A stretch of 64,000 nt of DNA from Vibrio sp. ES.051. Lineage in GTDB: Bacteria > Pseudomonadota > Gammaproteobacteria > Enterobacterales > Vibrionaceae. The stretch is from the NCBI RefSeq assembly GCF_002563795.1, contig NZ_PDJL01000003.1:186001-250000 (forward strand), read 5' to 3'. The first letter of the stretch is position 1. Each line of letters opens with the position of its first letter. Positions 27,955 through 37,316 of this stretch are shown here, one piece after another. The notes under the pieces are model-generated. The model worked only from the letters and a program-made list of their open reading frames with translations, had not been told where the DNA came from and made no database searches. Made by a program: the position numbers and the translations under genes.

Positions 27955-29187
27955 TCAACTATAAGCCCGCGCTACACGACCTTCGCAATTCAAGGTGTAT
28001 TGTTTGGCATAAGCTGGGATGAAAACAGACTGGCCTTTGTCCACTACACACGTTTCACCATTTGCGTGTGTAAGCACGAGTGTGGAGTCTAGCGGCAATA
28101 GGATTTCTGCGCTTTGTGCATTAAGCGTGCGCTTGTTGGCGTGCGGTATCAGCGCGAATTTGAAATCGTCGACGGGAATTGGGTATTCTAATATTCCATC
28201 GTTTTCTATAGGTTCGAGCAGAAGGCTATCGAATGGTTTTTCATCGAAGCGCGTGCACGCAACCAACTCTTCCACATCCATGTATTTTTGGGTTAAACCT
28301 GCGCGCAGAACGTTGTCGGAATTCGCCATGATCTCAAGACCTGTGCCTTGTAAGTATGCGTGTGGCGTTTCTGCATCCAAGAACATCGCTTCGCCCGGTT
28401 GCAACGTAATTACGTTAAGCAGCAGTGGTGCAAACAAACCGATGTCGCCTGGATATTGTTTTTCCAATGCCAAAATCAGATTGAACAGTGGTAAGTCAGT
28501 GAGACGAGCTTGAGCTAATAACACGGTGAGTGCCATCTCTTTTTGTGCGCCTTTGAGAGACAACAAACCAGAGAAAAATGTCGCTAAACTTGTTGGTGTT
28601 TGGTTGGTGATAAGGTCGTCCACTAAGCCATGTAACTCAGGAATCGCAAGCTCAGAGAAGAAACTGATGATTTCGCTTATCGGGCGGAAGCCATTCATGG
28701 CTTGGTATTCAGTCAGCGCATAAACCAGCTCTGGTTTGTGGTTTGGATCTTTGTAGTTACGGTTCGCGGCCGTTAGAGGAATGCCCTGTTTTTCTTCTAG
28801 CGAAAACCCCAACTCTGCTTGCTGTTTGTTTGGGTGCACTTGAATCGAGAGCGCTTTTTCTGCGGCTAGTATTTTAAATAGGTAGGGAAGTTCACCAAAA
28901 CGTGTTGCGACTTCTTCATTCAGGAAGGCGTTCACGTCTTGGGCAATCAGTTCAGAGAGTTTGGTTTCTTTACAGTTGGCCATCACCATAGAGCAGCCAT
29001 TCGGATGCGCGCCCATCCAAAGTTCTGCTTGCGGCTCGTCCGCTGGATTTTCAATACCAAACAGTTGGCTAACGGAAGTCGTACTGCCCCAAGCGTAGTT
29101 TTGAATTACGTTGTTCATCAGAAAAAACATCGGATGCGCAGCTTGGGTTTGCATCGTTTGTGTATCGGAGAGAGTTAAATCAGACAT
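27955..29187 (-). CDS. manA: Mannose-6-phosphate isomerase, class I
   Basis: 410 residues. It matches E. coli ManA over its length: NYAWGS near the start, the zinc site in SIQVHPNKQQAELGF and NHKPELVYALT, and ETPHAYL with the catalytic arginine downstream (NVLRAGLT). It interconverts mannose 6-phosphate and fructose 6-phosphate. The family N-terminus aligns with MNNVIQNYAWGS, so ATG 29130 or 29187 could be the start; I use the longest. Adjacent to the mannose/fructose-type PTS transporter and read in the same direction, 72 bases downstream of it. Confidence 0.95.
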   Translation of the reverse strand: MSDLTLSDTQTMQTQAAHPMFFLMNNVIQNYAWGSTTSVSQLFGIENPADEPQAELWMGAHPNGCSMVMANCKETKLSELIAQDVNAFLNEEVATRFGELPYLFKILAAEKALSIQVHPNKQQAELGFSLEEKQGIPLTAANRNYKDPNHKPELVYALTEYQAMNGFRPISEIISFFSELAIPELHGLVDDLITNQTPTSLATFFSGLLSLKGAQKEMALTVLLAQARLTDLPLFNLILALEKQYPGDIGLFAPLLLNVITLQPGEAMFLDAETPHAYLQGTGLEIMANSDNVLRAGLTQKYMDVEELVACTRFDEKPFDSLLLEPIENDGILEYPIPVDDFKFALIPHANKRTLNAQSAEILLPLDSTLVLTHANGETCVVDKGQSVFIPAYAKQYTLNCEGRVARAYS

Positions 29188-29259
29188 AGAGTATCACCAT
29201 GAAAGAAAATCATGGCTTGGGCGACATTGCTCAAGCCATTGGAGTAGTGAAAGAAGAGA

Positions 29260-31167
29260 TTAAGCTGCTGCTTGCTGCATTTTTGCTTGACGCACTTTCT
29301 TCAGAGTCACGCACGTTACTGCGGTAACCACAGCACCTGCCGCCATACAAATTAGAGCAAGAGCTGGATGGTTCATCGCGCCTAACAGAGCGACTACGGG
29401 GCCACCGTGCGCTACGCTGTTGGTGATGCCGAATGAGAATGCCATGACTGCAGCAACCATTGAGCCAAGTACGTTTGCTGGAATCACTGACATTGGGTCT
29501 TGCGCAGCAAATGGGATGGCACCTTCAGAAATACCCACCAAACCCATTGCTCCAGCGGCTTTACCTGCTTCGGTTTCTGATGCTTCAAACAGGTTAAACT
29601 TACGACCAAGTACGGTTGCTAGCGCCATACCCAGCGGAGCAACAGGAATGGCACATGCCATTGCCCCCATGAACTGAGTTTGACCGTTGGCGATCATGCC
29701 CACTGAAAAGAGGAACGCGACTTTGTTGAATGGACCACCCATATCGAAACCAGCCATCCCCCCAAGGACAATACCTAACAGCACCACGTTACCGGTACTC
29801 ATGCTGGTTAGTAGTGCGGTTAAACCGTCCATGAGGCTTGCGATTGGCGCGCCGATAACAAAGATAAACAGACCTGCGATGAACAGGGAGCCGGTGATTG
29901 GCGCAATTATGATGGGCACTAAAGGCCGAATGAATTTGTGGTAGTTAATCGACGTAATCCACTTCACGAAGTAACCCACTAATAAACCGGCGATGATGGC
30001 ACCGATAAATCCAGTCCCGGCTTCTGCGCCGTAGAAAGAGCCATTATTGGCAATCCAACCCCCGATCAAGCCCGGAGTCAGGGCTGGGCGGTCAGCAATC
30101 GCGTAAGCAATATAGCCCGCTAAAATTGGGATCATCAGAGTAAAGGCCACCACACCCACATTGAGGATTTGGGTCCACATGCTGCCTTCTGGAATGGCCA
30201 TGCCTGCTTCACTTGGCTCTCCACCTACAGCGAGTGCAAGGGCAATCAATAGACCACCCGTGACTACGAATGGGATCATGTGAGATACACCGTTCATCAG
30301 ATAACGGTATAGGTCTGAACGAGCTTGAGATGCTTTGTTGGCAACCGAAGTTTGAACGGTGCTGTTTGCTTCAGCTTGATAGGTTGGTGCGCTTAACGCC
30401 TCATTAATCAGCTTTTTTGCGTCGCGGATTGGAGCTTTTACGTTGGTCTTGACCACACGCTTGCCCGCGAAACGGCTCATGTCGACTTGTTTATCACATG
30501 CAACTATGATGGCATCAGCACGCTCGATGTCTTCTGCCGTTGGGCTGTTTTTCACCCCGATTGAGCCATTGGTTTCCACCTTGATGTCATAACCCATAGC
30601 CGCCGCCCCTTTTTCTAGCGCTTCAGCTGCTAAGTATGTGTGGGCAACCCCCGCAGGACAGCCTGTCACACCAATGATAAAACCTTGGTTTTCTTCTCTA
30701 TTCATTGCAGGTTGCGGCGCTGGTTCTGCGAGCAGTATTGCCAGTGCTGCTGCGCTGTTTGGTGCGCTTAAGAACGCGTCGATAAAGCCGTCTTCAATCA
30801 GTTTGGAGGAAAGTTCAGCAAGCACTTCAATGTGATGGTTATCGCCACCGTCTGGTGATGCGATCATGAAGAACAGCTTGGAAGGCAACCCATCTTCTGC
30901 GCCGTACTCGATCCCCGATTTGCTCACGCCGATCACTACCGCGGGTTCAATCACGGCAGCGCTCTTTGCGTGTGGTATTGCAACGCCATCTTCAAATCCG
31001 GTATTACCTAATTCTTCGCGTGCATTTATATCGACTAAAAATTGTTGTTGATCAGAAATACGGCCTTGGGAATGGAGAACGGCAACCAGTTCTTTAAATA
31101 CGTCTTCTTTTGAAGTCGCTTGAAGATCAAGCTTGATTAAGTTTTCATTTATTAGTTTGGTGATCAT
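29260..31167 (-). CDS. PTS fructose/mannose-type transporter, EIIA-EIIB-EIIC
   Basis: 635 residues in order A-B-C: EIIA (about 1-150) with phosphorylated His66 in GVAIPHAKS; EIIB (about 160-260) with phospho-Cys170 in GVTGCPAGVAHTY; EIIC (about 285-625), a multi-span permease with FGGMAGFDMGGP-like motifs (GGMAGFDMGGPFNKVA). It takes up and phosphorylates a sugar, very likely mannose or fructose given that manA follows directly. The gene layout (this transporter, manA, AraC regulator, free EIIA-like and EIIB) resembles a V. cholerae mannose/fructose PTS locus from memory. Confidence 0.93.
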   Translation of the reverse strand: MITKLINENLIKLDLQATSKEDVFKELVAVLHSQGRISDQQQFLVDINAREELGNTGFEDGVAIPHAKSAAVIEPAVVIGVSKSGIEYGAEDGLPSKLFFMIASPDGGDNHHIEVLAELSSKLIEDGFIDAFLSAPNSAAALAILLAEPAPQPAMNREENQGFIIGVTGCPAGVAHTYLAAEALEKGAAAMGYDIKVETNGSIGVKNSPTAEDIERADAIIVACDKQVDMSRFAGKRVVKTNVKAPIRDAKKLINEALSAPTYQAEANSTVQTSVANKASQARSDLYRYLMNGVSHMIPFVVTGGLLIALALAVGGEPSEAGMAIPEGSMWTQILNVGVVAFTLMIPILAGYIAYAIADRPALTPGLIGGWIANNGSFYGAEAGTGFIGAIIAGLLVGYFVKWITSINYHKFIRPLVPIIIAPITGSLFIAGLFIFVIGAPIASLMDGLTALLTSMSTGNVVLLGIVLGGMAGFDMGGPFNKVAFLFSVGMIANGQTQFMGAMACAIPVAPLGMALATVLGRKFNLFEASETEAGKAAGAMGLVGISEGAIPFAAQDPMSVIPANVLGSMVAAVMAFSFGITNSVAHGGPVVALLGAMNHPALALICMAAGAVVTAVTCVTLKKVRQAKMQQAAA

Positions 31168-31548
31168 TGGCGAACCCTTATAAAAACACTTTTTATTTAA
31201 GGGCTATTTTGAAATCAGCTTGAAAGAGACTGTAGTGAAGAAAAAATGCATTTGCTGGAGGATTGTAACGCTCTAACTATAGTGTGATTTAGATCGTTTG
31301 AGGGATCAGATTAACTGCATATCTGTGACATCGTAAATGACCGTTGATTACAAAGGTAGATTTATTTTTATCTTATTTTTAATTGGCTTAGATAAGTTTT
31401 TGGTCTCTACTTAACTAGAGAATTGGTGCGTTATCTGGATTTTTGTATCATTTGTTCGGAAGTGTGACTAGACTCAATAGCGAAAAATACTGGTCCAGTG
31501 TATACCGTTAGCCAATAGTAACCATCATGCATAGTTAGAGTGTTGTAA
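31168..31548. promoter_or_regulatory. Divergent control region of PTS transporter and AraC regulator
   Basis: About 380 AT-rich bases. Possible CRP sites: TGTGATTTAGATCG at 31283 and TGTGACTAGACTCA at 31463; each has a perfect left half (TGTGA) and a weak right half. Catabolite control would fit a PTS locus. The regulator's own site cannot be read from the sequence. Confidence 0.35.
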
Positions 31549-32391
31549 ATGATTTTCCATGATTTAATTTCAGTAGTACTACATGAAAGAGAGCCATTTC
31601 ATAATATTTGGTTTGCTGGAGATTTCCATTCACCACCTGAATTTAGCTATCAAGTGAATTTTCCTCGTTTAGAATTAGTACTCGATGGTGAATATATTAA
31701 TGAAATGGAAAGTCATGATAGGAAGGTCACCCATATCGTTGCTAAAAAAGGTGATGCGATATTTATTCCGCCAAACTGTTGGAATAAGCCAGATTGGGAT
31801 ACGAATTGCTCTGTTGTCAGTATTCTATTTGGACGTCGACAGCTTGGGTTTAGCTTGGTGAGTAAACGCAAAGGTGAAGCCAGCTTTTACGACATCCAGA
31901 AGCACAGCATTCAAACCCGTTCAGGATTTGCTATTGATAATATTTTAGAGGCGCTCAGTGCGTTGGCTCGTGAGAACACCAAGAAGCCGATGGATGAATT
32001 ATTACTACAAGCGCTACTGCAATACGCGAAGTCGATGTTAGATACACCCATCGAGCAGCAATCGCATAATCGTGTGCAAGATCTCTATCAAGGCATTTGT
32101 ATCTATATTCAGGAGAACTTTCACCGTCCAATTACGCGAGACAGCATTGCGTCGAGGTTCAGTATCTCTTCAAACCATTTATCGCGCCTTTTTCGTCAGC
32201 AAGGTCATATGACGTTGGCCGATTACATTACTTGGGTAAGGGTGGATCGTGCGAAGTTTATGCTGAAGAAATACAACTTCAAACTGAATGAAGTCTCGGT
32301 GCGTTGTGGGTTTAAAGATGTGAACTATTTCTGTCGGGTATTTAAGAGCCGCACGGGCAGAACACCCACGGAGTATCGCGGCTCAATTTAA
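31549..32391 (+). CDS. AraC family transcriptional regulator
   Basis: 280 residues: an N-terminal cupin-like sensor domain (about 1-150) and a C-terminal AraC DNA-binding domain with two helix-turn-helix units (TRDSIASRFSISSNHLSRLF; LNEVSVRCGFKDVNYFCRVF). Divergent from the A-B-C PTS gene and probably its activator, sensing mannose or its phosphate. ATG 31549 has only a weak AGAG-type site upstream. Confidence 0.9.
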   Translation: MIFHDLISVVLHEREPFHNIWFAGDFHSPPEFSYQVNFPRLELVLDGEYINEMESHDRKVTHIVAKKGDAIFIPPNCWNKPDWDTNCSVVSILFGRRQLGFSLVSKRKGEASFYDIQKHSIQTRSGFAIDNILEALSALARENTKKPMDELLLQALLQYAKSMLDTPIEQQSHNRVQDLYQGICIYIQENFHRPITRDSIASRFSISSNHLSRLFRQQGHMTLADYITWVRVDRAKFMLKKYNFKLNEVSVRCGFKDVNYFCRVFKSRTGRTPTEYRGSI

Positions 32392-32409
32392 GGCTTTATT
32401 TTTCACGCT

Positions 32410-33186
32410 TTATGCCATCAGTCTCGACATGGCATACATCAACAGAGCCTGTAAGTCGACACTGCATTTTGTTAGCAGCAAACGTTCTGCCATTTGGTCA
32501 GTAAGCAGGTTTCGGGTGAGGTTGGTAGCGGCGATGATCTGTTCGCGAGTTGGTTTTTCTGGCATCACCAGTGCTATCGCGAGATGCACATTTCCCATTT
32601 TGGATGCCCAGTCCATTGGTTTTTCGTTGGCGATGACGGCGACGGAAATATGGTCGATTCCGGCAAACATAACATGAGGTAGGGCGATTCCCGGAGTGAC
32701 GCAAGTCGAGGAGCGTTCCTCTCGTTTAATGAAAGCTAGGATCAGTTCGTCAGGATGGATGGGGTGGATCAGTTGAGCTAACCCTTTCAAACACTCAAAT
32801 TTTGTGAGTTCGGTGTGCGCTTTGGCGTAATGCCACTTGATGTCGCAAGGGGGACAAATTTGCGGTAAACGCTCTACCAGTTGGCTAGAAAACTCGTAGT
32901 TGATTTGAGAGCCAACCACAGTGAAGTGTTCGGCAATGATGTCTTTGATAACAAAACAGGCCAGCTCTGCATCAATGCCGATGGCGGTAATTTGACACAG
33001 ATCGCCTTGTCGCAACCCTACTTGCAAGACTGCCACGGACTTGGTGAGATCTGCAATACGATTTTGCGTTATATTAATGATATGTAAGGTGCTTTTGAAT
33101 TTTTTTGCCACACGATTAAGCGGCTGAGCCACATGCGCACTCGCGTTAGCATGGTCGACAAAAAAAGTGATTTGGTATTCGTTCAT
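32410..33186 (-). CDS. Degenerate HPr domain fused to PTS EIIA
   Basis: 258 residues. Residues 1-85 look like an HPr fold (RVAKKFKSTLHI; LQVGLRQGDLCQITAIGID), but the HPr active-site motif GLHxRP is replaced by ASAHVAQP, so phosphotransfer by this part is doubtful. About 110-250 is an EIIA domain with the histidine in GIALPHVMF. ATG 33186 is chosen over a TTG two codons earlier. The gene starts 8 bases after the EIIB gene ends, so they are coupled. It may regulate, rather than carry phosphate in, the local PTS; that is inference. Confidence 0.8.
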   Translation of the reverse strand: MNEYQITFFVDHANASAHVAQPLNRVAKKFKSTLHIINITQNRIADLTKSVAVLQVGLRQGDLCQITAIGIDAELACFVIKDIIAEHFTVVGSQINYEFSSQLVERLPQICPPCDIKWHYAKAHTELTKFECLKGLAQLIHPIHPDELILAFIKREERSSTCVTPGIALPHVMFAGIDHISVAVIANEKPMDWASKMGNVHLAIALVMPEKPTREQIIAATNLTRNLLTDQMAERLLLTKCSVDLQALLMYAMSRLMA

Positions 33187-33194
33187 CAGCAAAT

Positions 33195-33497
33195 TTAATC
33201 GCGGCAGTGAACGAGAAACACTTTGTCCACGTTGAGCAATACATCTTCAATTGGGATTTGAATTTTATGTGTACCTTCGAACCGGGCTGGTTGTTCAATC
33301 TCGATATCGGACACAATTAAGACTCTGTCTGCTTGGGCGATATCATGAGGCGTGAGCGGATTTTCAATCCCCATCGCACCTTGCGTTTCGACTTTAATGT
33401 GCACCTTATGTTTTGGGGCTGTTTTTATTAAAGCATCTGCTGCCATATAAGTATGAGCGATGCCTGTAGGGCATGCTGTCACCGCTACGATTTTCAT
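33195..33497 (-). CDS. PTS fructose-type EIIB component
   Basis: 100 residues: a free EIIB with the phosphorylated Cys in VTACPTGIAHTYMAADAL (residue 9) and the family segment HIKVETQGAMGIENPLTP. It passes phosphate from EIIA to sugar on an EIIC. Its likely partners are the EIIA fusion just downstream and one of the two neighbouring permeases. It heads a two-gene operon divergent from the A-C-B PTS gene. Confidence 0.92.
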   Translation of the reverse strand: MKIVAVTACPTGIAHTYMAADALIKTAPKHKVHIKVETQGAMGIENPLTPHDIAQADRVLIVSDIEIEQPARFEGTHKIQIPIEDVLLNVDKVFLVHCRD

Positions 33498-33778
33498 GTT
33501 CTATCCATTCTATTTTTTGTGGATACTAGCACAGCGAGAGTCGATTGAATTGATCTATACCGGATAAACGCAAGAGCTCTATCACAGTTTGTCTCTCATG
33601 TTACATTAATCCAGTTAATGCATTTTTAGTCCTATATATCAAAAGGAAGGTACTGATTAATCTATGCCCAAATAAATGATCAATAATGGACACAACCCAA
33701 GCAAGTTTGCCCAACGGGAGCCTATGTCTCAAGCTCAGTAGGGGGTATATTCGAGCGTGAATATTAGAAGGTACAACA

Positions 33779-35656
33779 ATGGATATCACAACCCTGATTG
33801 AGCTGGAAACAATCTGTCTAGATTTAAAAGCTCAAACCAAAGAAGAAGCGCTTAAAGAGCTGGTTGATATGCTCGACGCAACCGGAAAGCTTAATGATCA
33901 AAACCAATTTTTGGCAGACATCTGGAAGCGGGAAGAGATCGGTAATACAGGGTTTGATGATGGCATTGCGATTCCACACGCCAAAAGTAGTGCGGTAGCC
34001 AAGCCTGCTGTTGCTGTCGGGATAAGCCGTAATGGGATTGATTATGGCGCAGATGATGGTGAGCTGTCTGATGTGTTTTTTATGTTGGCTTCGCCAGATG
34101 GGGATGACCACCACCATATTGAAGTCTTGGCACAAATTTCCTCGAAAATTATCGAAGAGGGCTTTGTCGAAAAATTGAAAGCAGCGAGGTCGCAAGAAGA
34201 AGCGCTTGAGATGCTCATCGATATTCAACCTCACTCAGTGGAGTTTCAGCCAAGTCCATTTGTCCTTAATTCAGAACCCTTAAGCCCGTGGGCGCAGAGA
34301 CTTGCGCGAACTAAGGAACACTTATTATTTGGGACGTCACACATGATCCCATTCATTGTCGCTGGTGGTGTTTTATTGTCGTTATCCGTGATGATTTCTG
34401 GCCATGGCGGTGTGCCACAAGAGGGCATTCTGGCCGATATCGCCCAGATGGGAATGGCGGGCCTGACGCTGTTTACGGCGGTACTTGGTGGTTACATTGC
34501 TTATTCGATCGCCGATAAGCCGGGGCTCGCACCAGGCATGATCGGCTCTTGGATTGCCGTCAGTCATTACAATACCGGCTTCTTGGGGGCGATCGTGGTC
34601 GGCTTTTTTGCCGGATTTGTGGTTTGGCTGCTGAAGAAAATTCAGTTGCCAGACAGTATGAGTTCGCTTGGTTCTATTTTCATCTATCCGCTGGTGGGCA
34701 CGTTTGTTACCTGTGGCGCAGTCATGTGGGTGATTGGGGCGCCAATCGCAGACGCGATGACGGCCATGAACGGGGTGCTTACTGGAATGGCGGGCTCGGG
34801 CAAAGTGATGCTCGGTACGGTGCTCGGGGCAATGACCGCGTTTGATATGGGTGGCCCTATTAACAAAGTCGCGACGTTGTTCGCTCAAACTCAGGTGAAT
34901 ACTCAACCATGGTTAATGGGCGGGGTGGGCATTGCGATTTGTACGCCACCATTAGGTATGGCGCTCGCGACGTTGTTGGCACCAAGTAAATTTAAACGTG
35001 ATGAACGCGAAGCTGGCAAAGCGGCGGGCATCATGGGGATGATTGGTATTAGTGAAGGTGCCATTCCTTTTGCCGCAGGCGACCCTGCTCGTGTGCTTCC
35101 GGCTATTGTGGCTGGTGGTGTGGTCGGGAACGTGATTGGCTTTATGTTCCAGGTTATAAACCATGCGCCGTGGGGGGGCTGGATAGTGTTACCCGTCGTT
35201 GATGGTAAAATTGGCTACATTATCGGTACGGTTGCGGGTTCTGTGACAACAGCTCTGATTGTGATCGCATTGAAGAAAACCGTCACAGAAGATAAAGATT
35301 ATACGGGTGACTCTCAGATATACACGTCTGTACATGGCGAGGGAGAAGCCGATATCTTAGCGGTGACGTCTTGTCCTTCTGGCGTAGCGCATACGTTCTT
35401 AGCCGCTAAGTCTTTGGAAAAAGCGGCGTGCGCGCTTGGCATTAAAATTAAAGTTGAAACGCAGGGTGCGAATGGCGTTATCAACCGGATTACAGAAAAA
35501 GATCTCACCAAAGCGAAGTTTGTTATTTTTGCTCATGATGTGGCGATTAAAGAGCCAGAGCGTTTCAGAAAGATCAAGATACTGGATGTCAGTACCAAAG
35601 ATGCGATGCTGCATGCTGCGGCGCTGCTACAAACAAGAATATCGCATGCTGAGTGA
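33779..35656 (+). CDS. PTS fructose/mannose-type transporter, EIIA-EIIC-EIIB order
   Basis: 625 residues. EIIA at about 1-150 with His67 in GIAIPHAKS; EIIC at about 175-500 (TSHMIPFIVAGGVLLSLSVM; MTAFDMGGPINKVATLF); EIIB at the C-terminus (about 525-620) with Cys532 in VTSCPSGVAHTF. Compared with the A-B-C transporter 3 kb away, EIIB has moved to the other side of the permease. Substrate likely a hexose, perhaps glucose, mannose or fructose. Divergent from the EIIB-EIIA operon. Good match throughout; no frameshift. Confidence 0.93.
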   Translation: MDITTLIELETICLDLKAQTKEEALKELVDMLDATGKLNDQNQFLADIWKREEIGNTGFDDGIAIPHAKSSAVAKPAVAVGISRNGIDYGADDGELSDVFFMLASPDGDDHHHIEVLAQISSKIIEEGFVEKLKAARSQEEALEMLIDIQPHSVEFQPSPFVLNSEPLSPWAQRLARTKEHLLFGTSHMIPFIVAGGVLLSLSVMISGHGGVPQEGILADIAQMGMAGLTLFTAVLGGYIAYSIADKPGLAPGMIGSWIAVSHYNTGFLGAIVVGFFAGFVVWLLKKIQLPDSMSSLGSIFIYPLVGTFVTCGAVMWVIGAPIADAMTAMNGVLTGMAGSGKVMLGTVLGAMTAFDMGGPINKVATLFAQTQVNTQPWLMGGVGIAICTPPLGMALATLLAPSKFKRDEREAGKAAGIMGMIGISEGAIPFAAGDPARVLPAIVAGGVVGNVIGFMFQVINHAPWGGWIVLPVVDGKIGYIIGTVAGSVTTALIVIALKKTVTEDKDYTGDSQIYTSVHGEGEADILAVTSCPSGVAHTFLAAKSLEKAACALGIKIKVETQGANGVINRITEKDLTKAKFVIFAHDVAIKEPERFRKIKILDVSTKDAMLHAAALLQTRISHAE

Positions 35657-35679
35657 AGGATAAATCACAAGTAATGTTT

Positions 35680-35713
35680 TGAATTCTTTAGTAACATGTT
35701 ACTAAAGAATTCA
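35680..35713. promoter_or_regulatory. 34-bp perfect palindrome
   Basis: Bases 35680-35696 (TGAATTCTTTAGTAACA) are followed without a spacer by their exact reverse complement. It lies 23 bases after the A-C-B PTS stop and 25 bases before the next gene. It has no T run, so it is more like an operator for a dimeric regulator than a terminator, though a cruciform-forming stop is possible. Confidence 0.7.
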
Positions 35714-35738
35714 GTTCGGCGAATAAGGGAAACGTGCA

Positions 35739-36617
35739 ATGGAAAAACAACGAGTAGCGTTTATCGGTTTAGGGGTGATGGGCTACCCTATGGCGGGATA
35801 TTTGAGTAAAGCGGGGCATGAAACGAAAGTTTACAACCGCACAAAAGCCAAGGCTGATAAATGGGCTGCAGAGTACAACGGCATTGCGTGCGAGACGCCG
35901 CGAGAAGCAGCAGAAGGTTGTGATATCGTCTTTACCTGTGTCGGCAACGATGATGATGTGCGTAGCGTTGTTTATGGAGAAGAAGGTCTCCTTGTGGGGT
36001 TAAAAGCAGGGGCGACGTTCGTTGATCACACCACGACATCTTCAGACTTGGCAGTTGAGCTTGCTGAAGCTTGTATTAAGTACGGTAATCACTTCATTGA
36101 TGCGCCAGTGTCCGGTGGTCAAGCGGGCGCTGAAAACGGTGTCCTAACCATCATGTGTGGCGGTGAGCCAAGCGTCTTCGAGCGCGTTGCACCGGTGATG
36201 GATGTTTACGCAAAGCAAATTACGCGATTGGGTGAAAACGGTCAGGGTCAGCGCTGTAAAATGGTTAACCAGATCTGTATTGGTGGAGTCTTACAAGGTC
36301 TGAGTGAAGCATTATTATTGGCGCAAAAGTCGGGTTTAGACATTGAACAAGTCGTCGAGACGCTAAAGCATGGCGCAGCAGGTTCATGGCAAATGGAAAA
36401 CCGTGCCCTGACCATGGCGCAAGACCAGTTTGATTTCGGTTTCGCGATTGATTGGATGCGCAAAGATCTGGGTTTTTGTTTGAAAGAAGCAGAACGTGTA
36501 GGCCTTGATCTTCCTTTAACGAAGAAAGTGGACGAGCAATACGCTGACCTTCAGCGCGACGGTCTTGGCCGTATGGATACCTCTGTACTGATTAAAGCGG
36601 TAGCAAAAAGTCAGTAG
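35739..36617 (+). CDS. NAD(P)-dependent beta-hydroxyacid dehydrogenase
   Basis: 292 residues of the 3-hydroxyisobutyrate/tartronate-semialdehyde reductase family. Dinucleotide fold FIGLGVMGYPMAGYLSKAG; substrate motif DAPVSGGQAGAENG; catalytic lysine in RCKMVNQICIG. It oxidises or reduces a beta-hydroxyacid in the cytoplasm; substrate not determined. It lies just after the 34-bp palindrome downstream of the PTS gene and could be read from its own promoter. Confidence 0.9.
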   Translation: MEKQRVAFIGLGVMGYPMAGYLSKAGHETKVYNRTKAKADKWAAEYNGIACETPREAAEGCDIVFTCVGNDDDVRSVVYGEEGLLVGLKAGATFVDHTTTSSDLAVELAEACIKYGNHFIDAPVSGGQAGAENGVLTIMCGGEPSVFERVAPVMDVYAKQITRLGENGQGQRCKMVNQICIGGVLQGLSEALLLAQKSGLDIEQVVETLKHGAAGSWQMENRALTMAQDQFDFGFAIDWMRKDLGFCLKEAERVGLDLPLTKKVDEQYADLQRDGLGRMDTSVLIKAVAKSQ

Positions 36618-36632
36618 TGTCTGAATGAATAA

Positions 36633-36672
36633 CGTCCCTTTGATGCCATTTAAATGCACTACCAAAGGGACG
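36633..36672. terminator. Hairpin between convergent genes
   Basis: CGTCCCTTTG / CAAAGGGACG, perfect 10 bp, with a 20-base loop; the plus-strand tail is AAAATATT. A likely but not textbook terminator. Confidence 0.5.
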
Positions 36673-36678
36673 AAAATA

Positions 36679-37296
36679 TTAAGCGTACTTCACTTCAATC
36701 TGTTCAGCTTTTCCAAACGCAGGGTGCGTCTCAAGTTGTTTTCCATAACGTACAATGTTAGGGAAGTGGGTAGCTAAACCAAATTTATGAACCAACTCAA
36801 CAATGAAAGACATCATAATGTCTGCACCCGTTAGGCGCTCTTCTACCAAGTAAGTTTTGCCTTCTAATGATTGCTCAAAGTAACCCAGCACGTTCATCGC
36901 TTCTTTGTCTGCATAGCCTGATAGAAACTGGGTCTCATTTGATTCTTTGCTCACGAAAATCTTCAATAGCATAGGTAAAATTGCTGAACTCTCAGCAAAA
37001 TGCATCCATTGTAAGTATTCTGTATGCGCTTTGGTGCCACGTTTAGGTGCGAACGATCCGTCACTGTATTTCTCAATCAGGTATTCGGTCATCGCACCAG
37101 ATTCAATGACAAATTCGCCGTCATCTTCTAGCAGTGGCGATTTACCCAGTGGATGAACACTCTTTAGTTCTGGTGGTGCCATGAAAGTGACTTTATCACG
37201 CACGTAAGGCACGATTTCGTAATCCACATTCAGCTCTTCAAGTAACCAGATGATGCGCTTAGAACGAGACTGATTGAGGTGGTGAAGTTTAATCAT
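36679..37296 (-). CDS. Glutathione S-transferase family protein
   Basis: 205 residues: an N-terminal thioredoxin-fold domain (KLHHLNQSRSKRIIWLLEEL, with a serine near residue 8-10 that could activate glutathione; HPLGKSPLLEDDGEFVIES) and an all-helical C-terminal domain. It conjugates glutathione to electrophiles. The gene follows the CurA-like reductase by 20 bases and is probably in its operon under the NemR-like repressor, fitting a role in electrophile detoxification. Confidence 0.88.
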   Translation of the reverse strand: MIKLHHLNQSRSKRIIWLLEELNVDYEIVPYVRDKVTFMAPPELKSVHPLGKSPLLEDDGEFVIESGAMTEYLIEKYSDGSFAPKRGTKAHTEYLQWMHFAESSAILPMLLKIFVSKESNETQFLSGYADKEAMNVLGYFEQSLEGKTYLVEERLTGADIMMSFIVELVHKFGLATHFPNIVRYGKQLETHPAFGKAEQIEVKYA

Positions 37297-37316
37297 TAAT
37301 TATTCCTTTTTTATGC

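Noticed and set aside
28019..28513. 164-codon plus-strand frame inside manA
   Set aside because: Antisense shadow with biased Ser and Arg content; manA is clearly real.
34382..34906. 174-codon minus-strand frame inside the A-C-B PTS gene
   Set aside because: Antisense, His- and Arg-rich, no recognisable domain; the PTS gene is conserved.
35680..35713. 34-bp palindrome as an attachment site or insertion-sequence end
   Set aside because: No integrase, transposase or duplicated copy is in the window.
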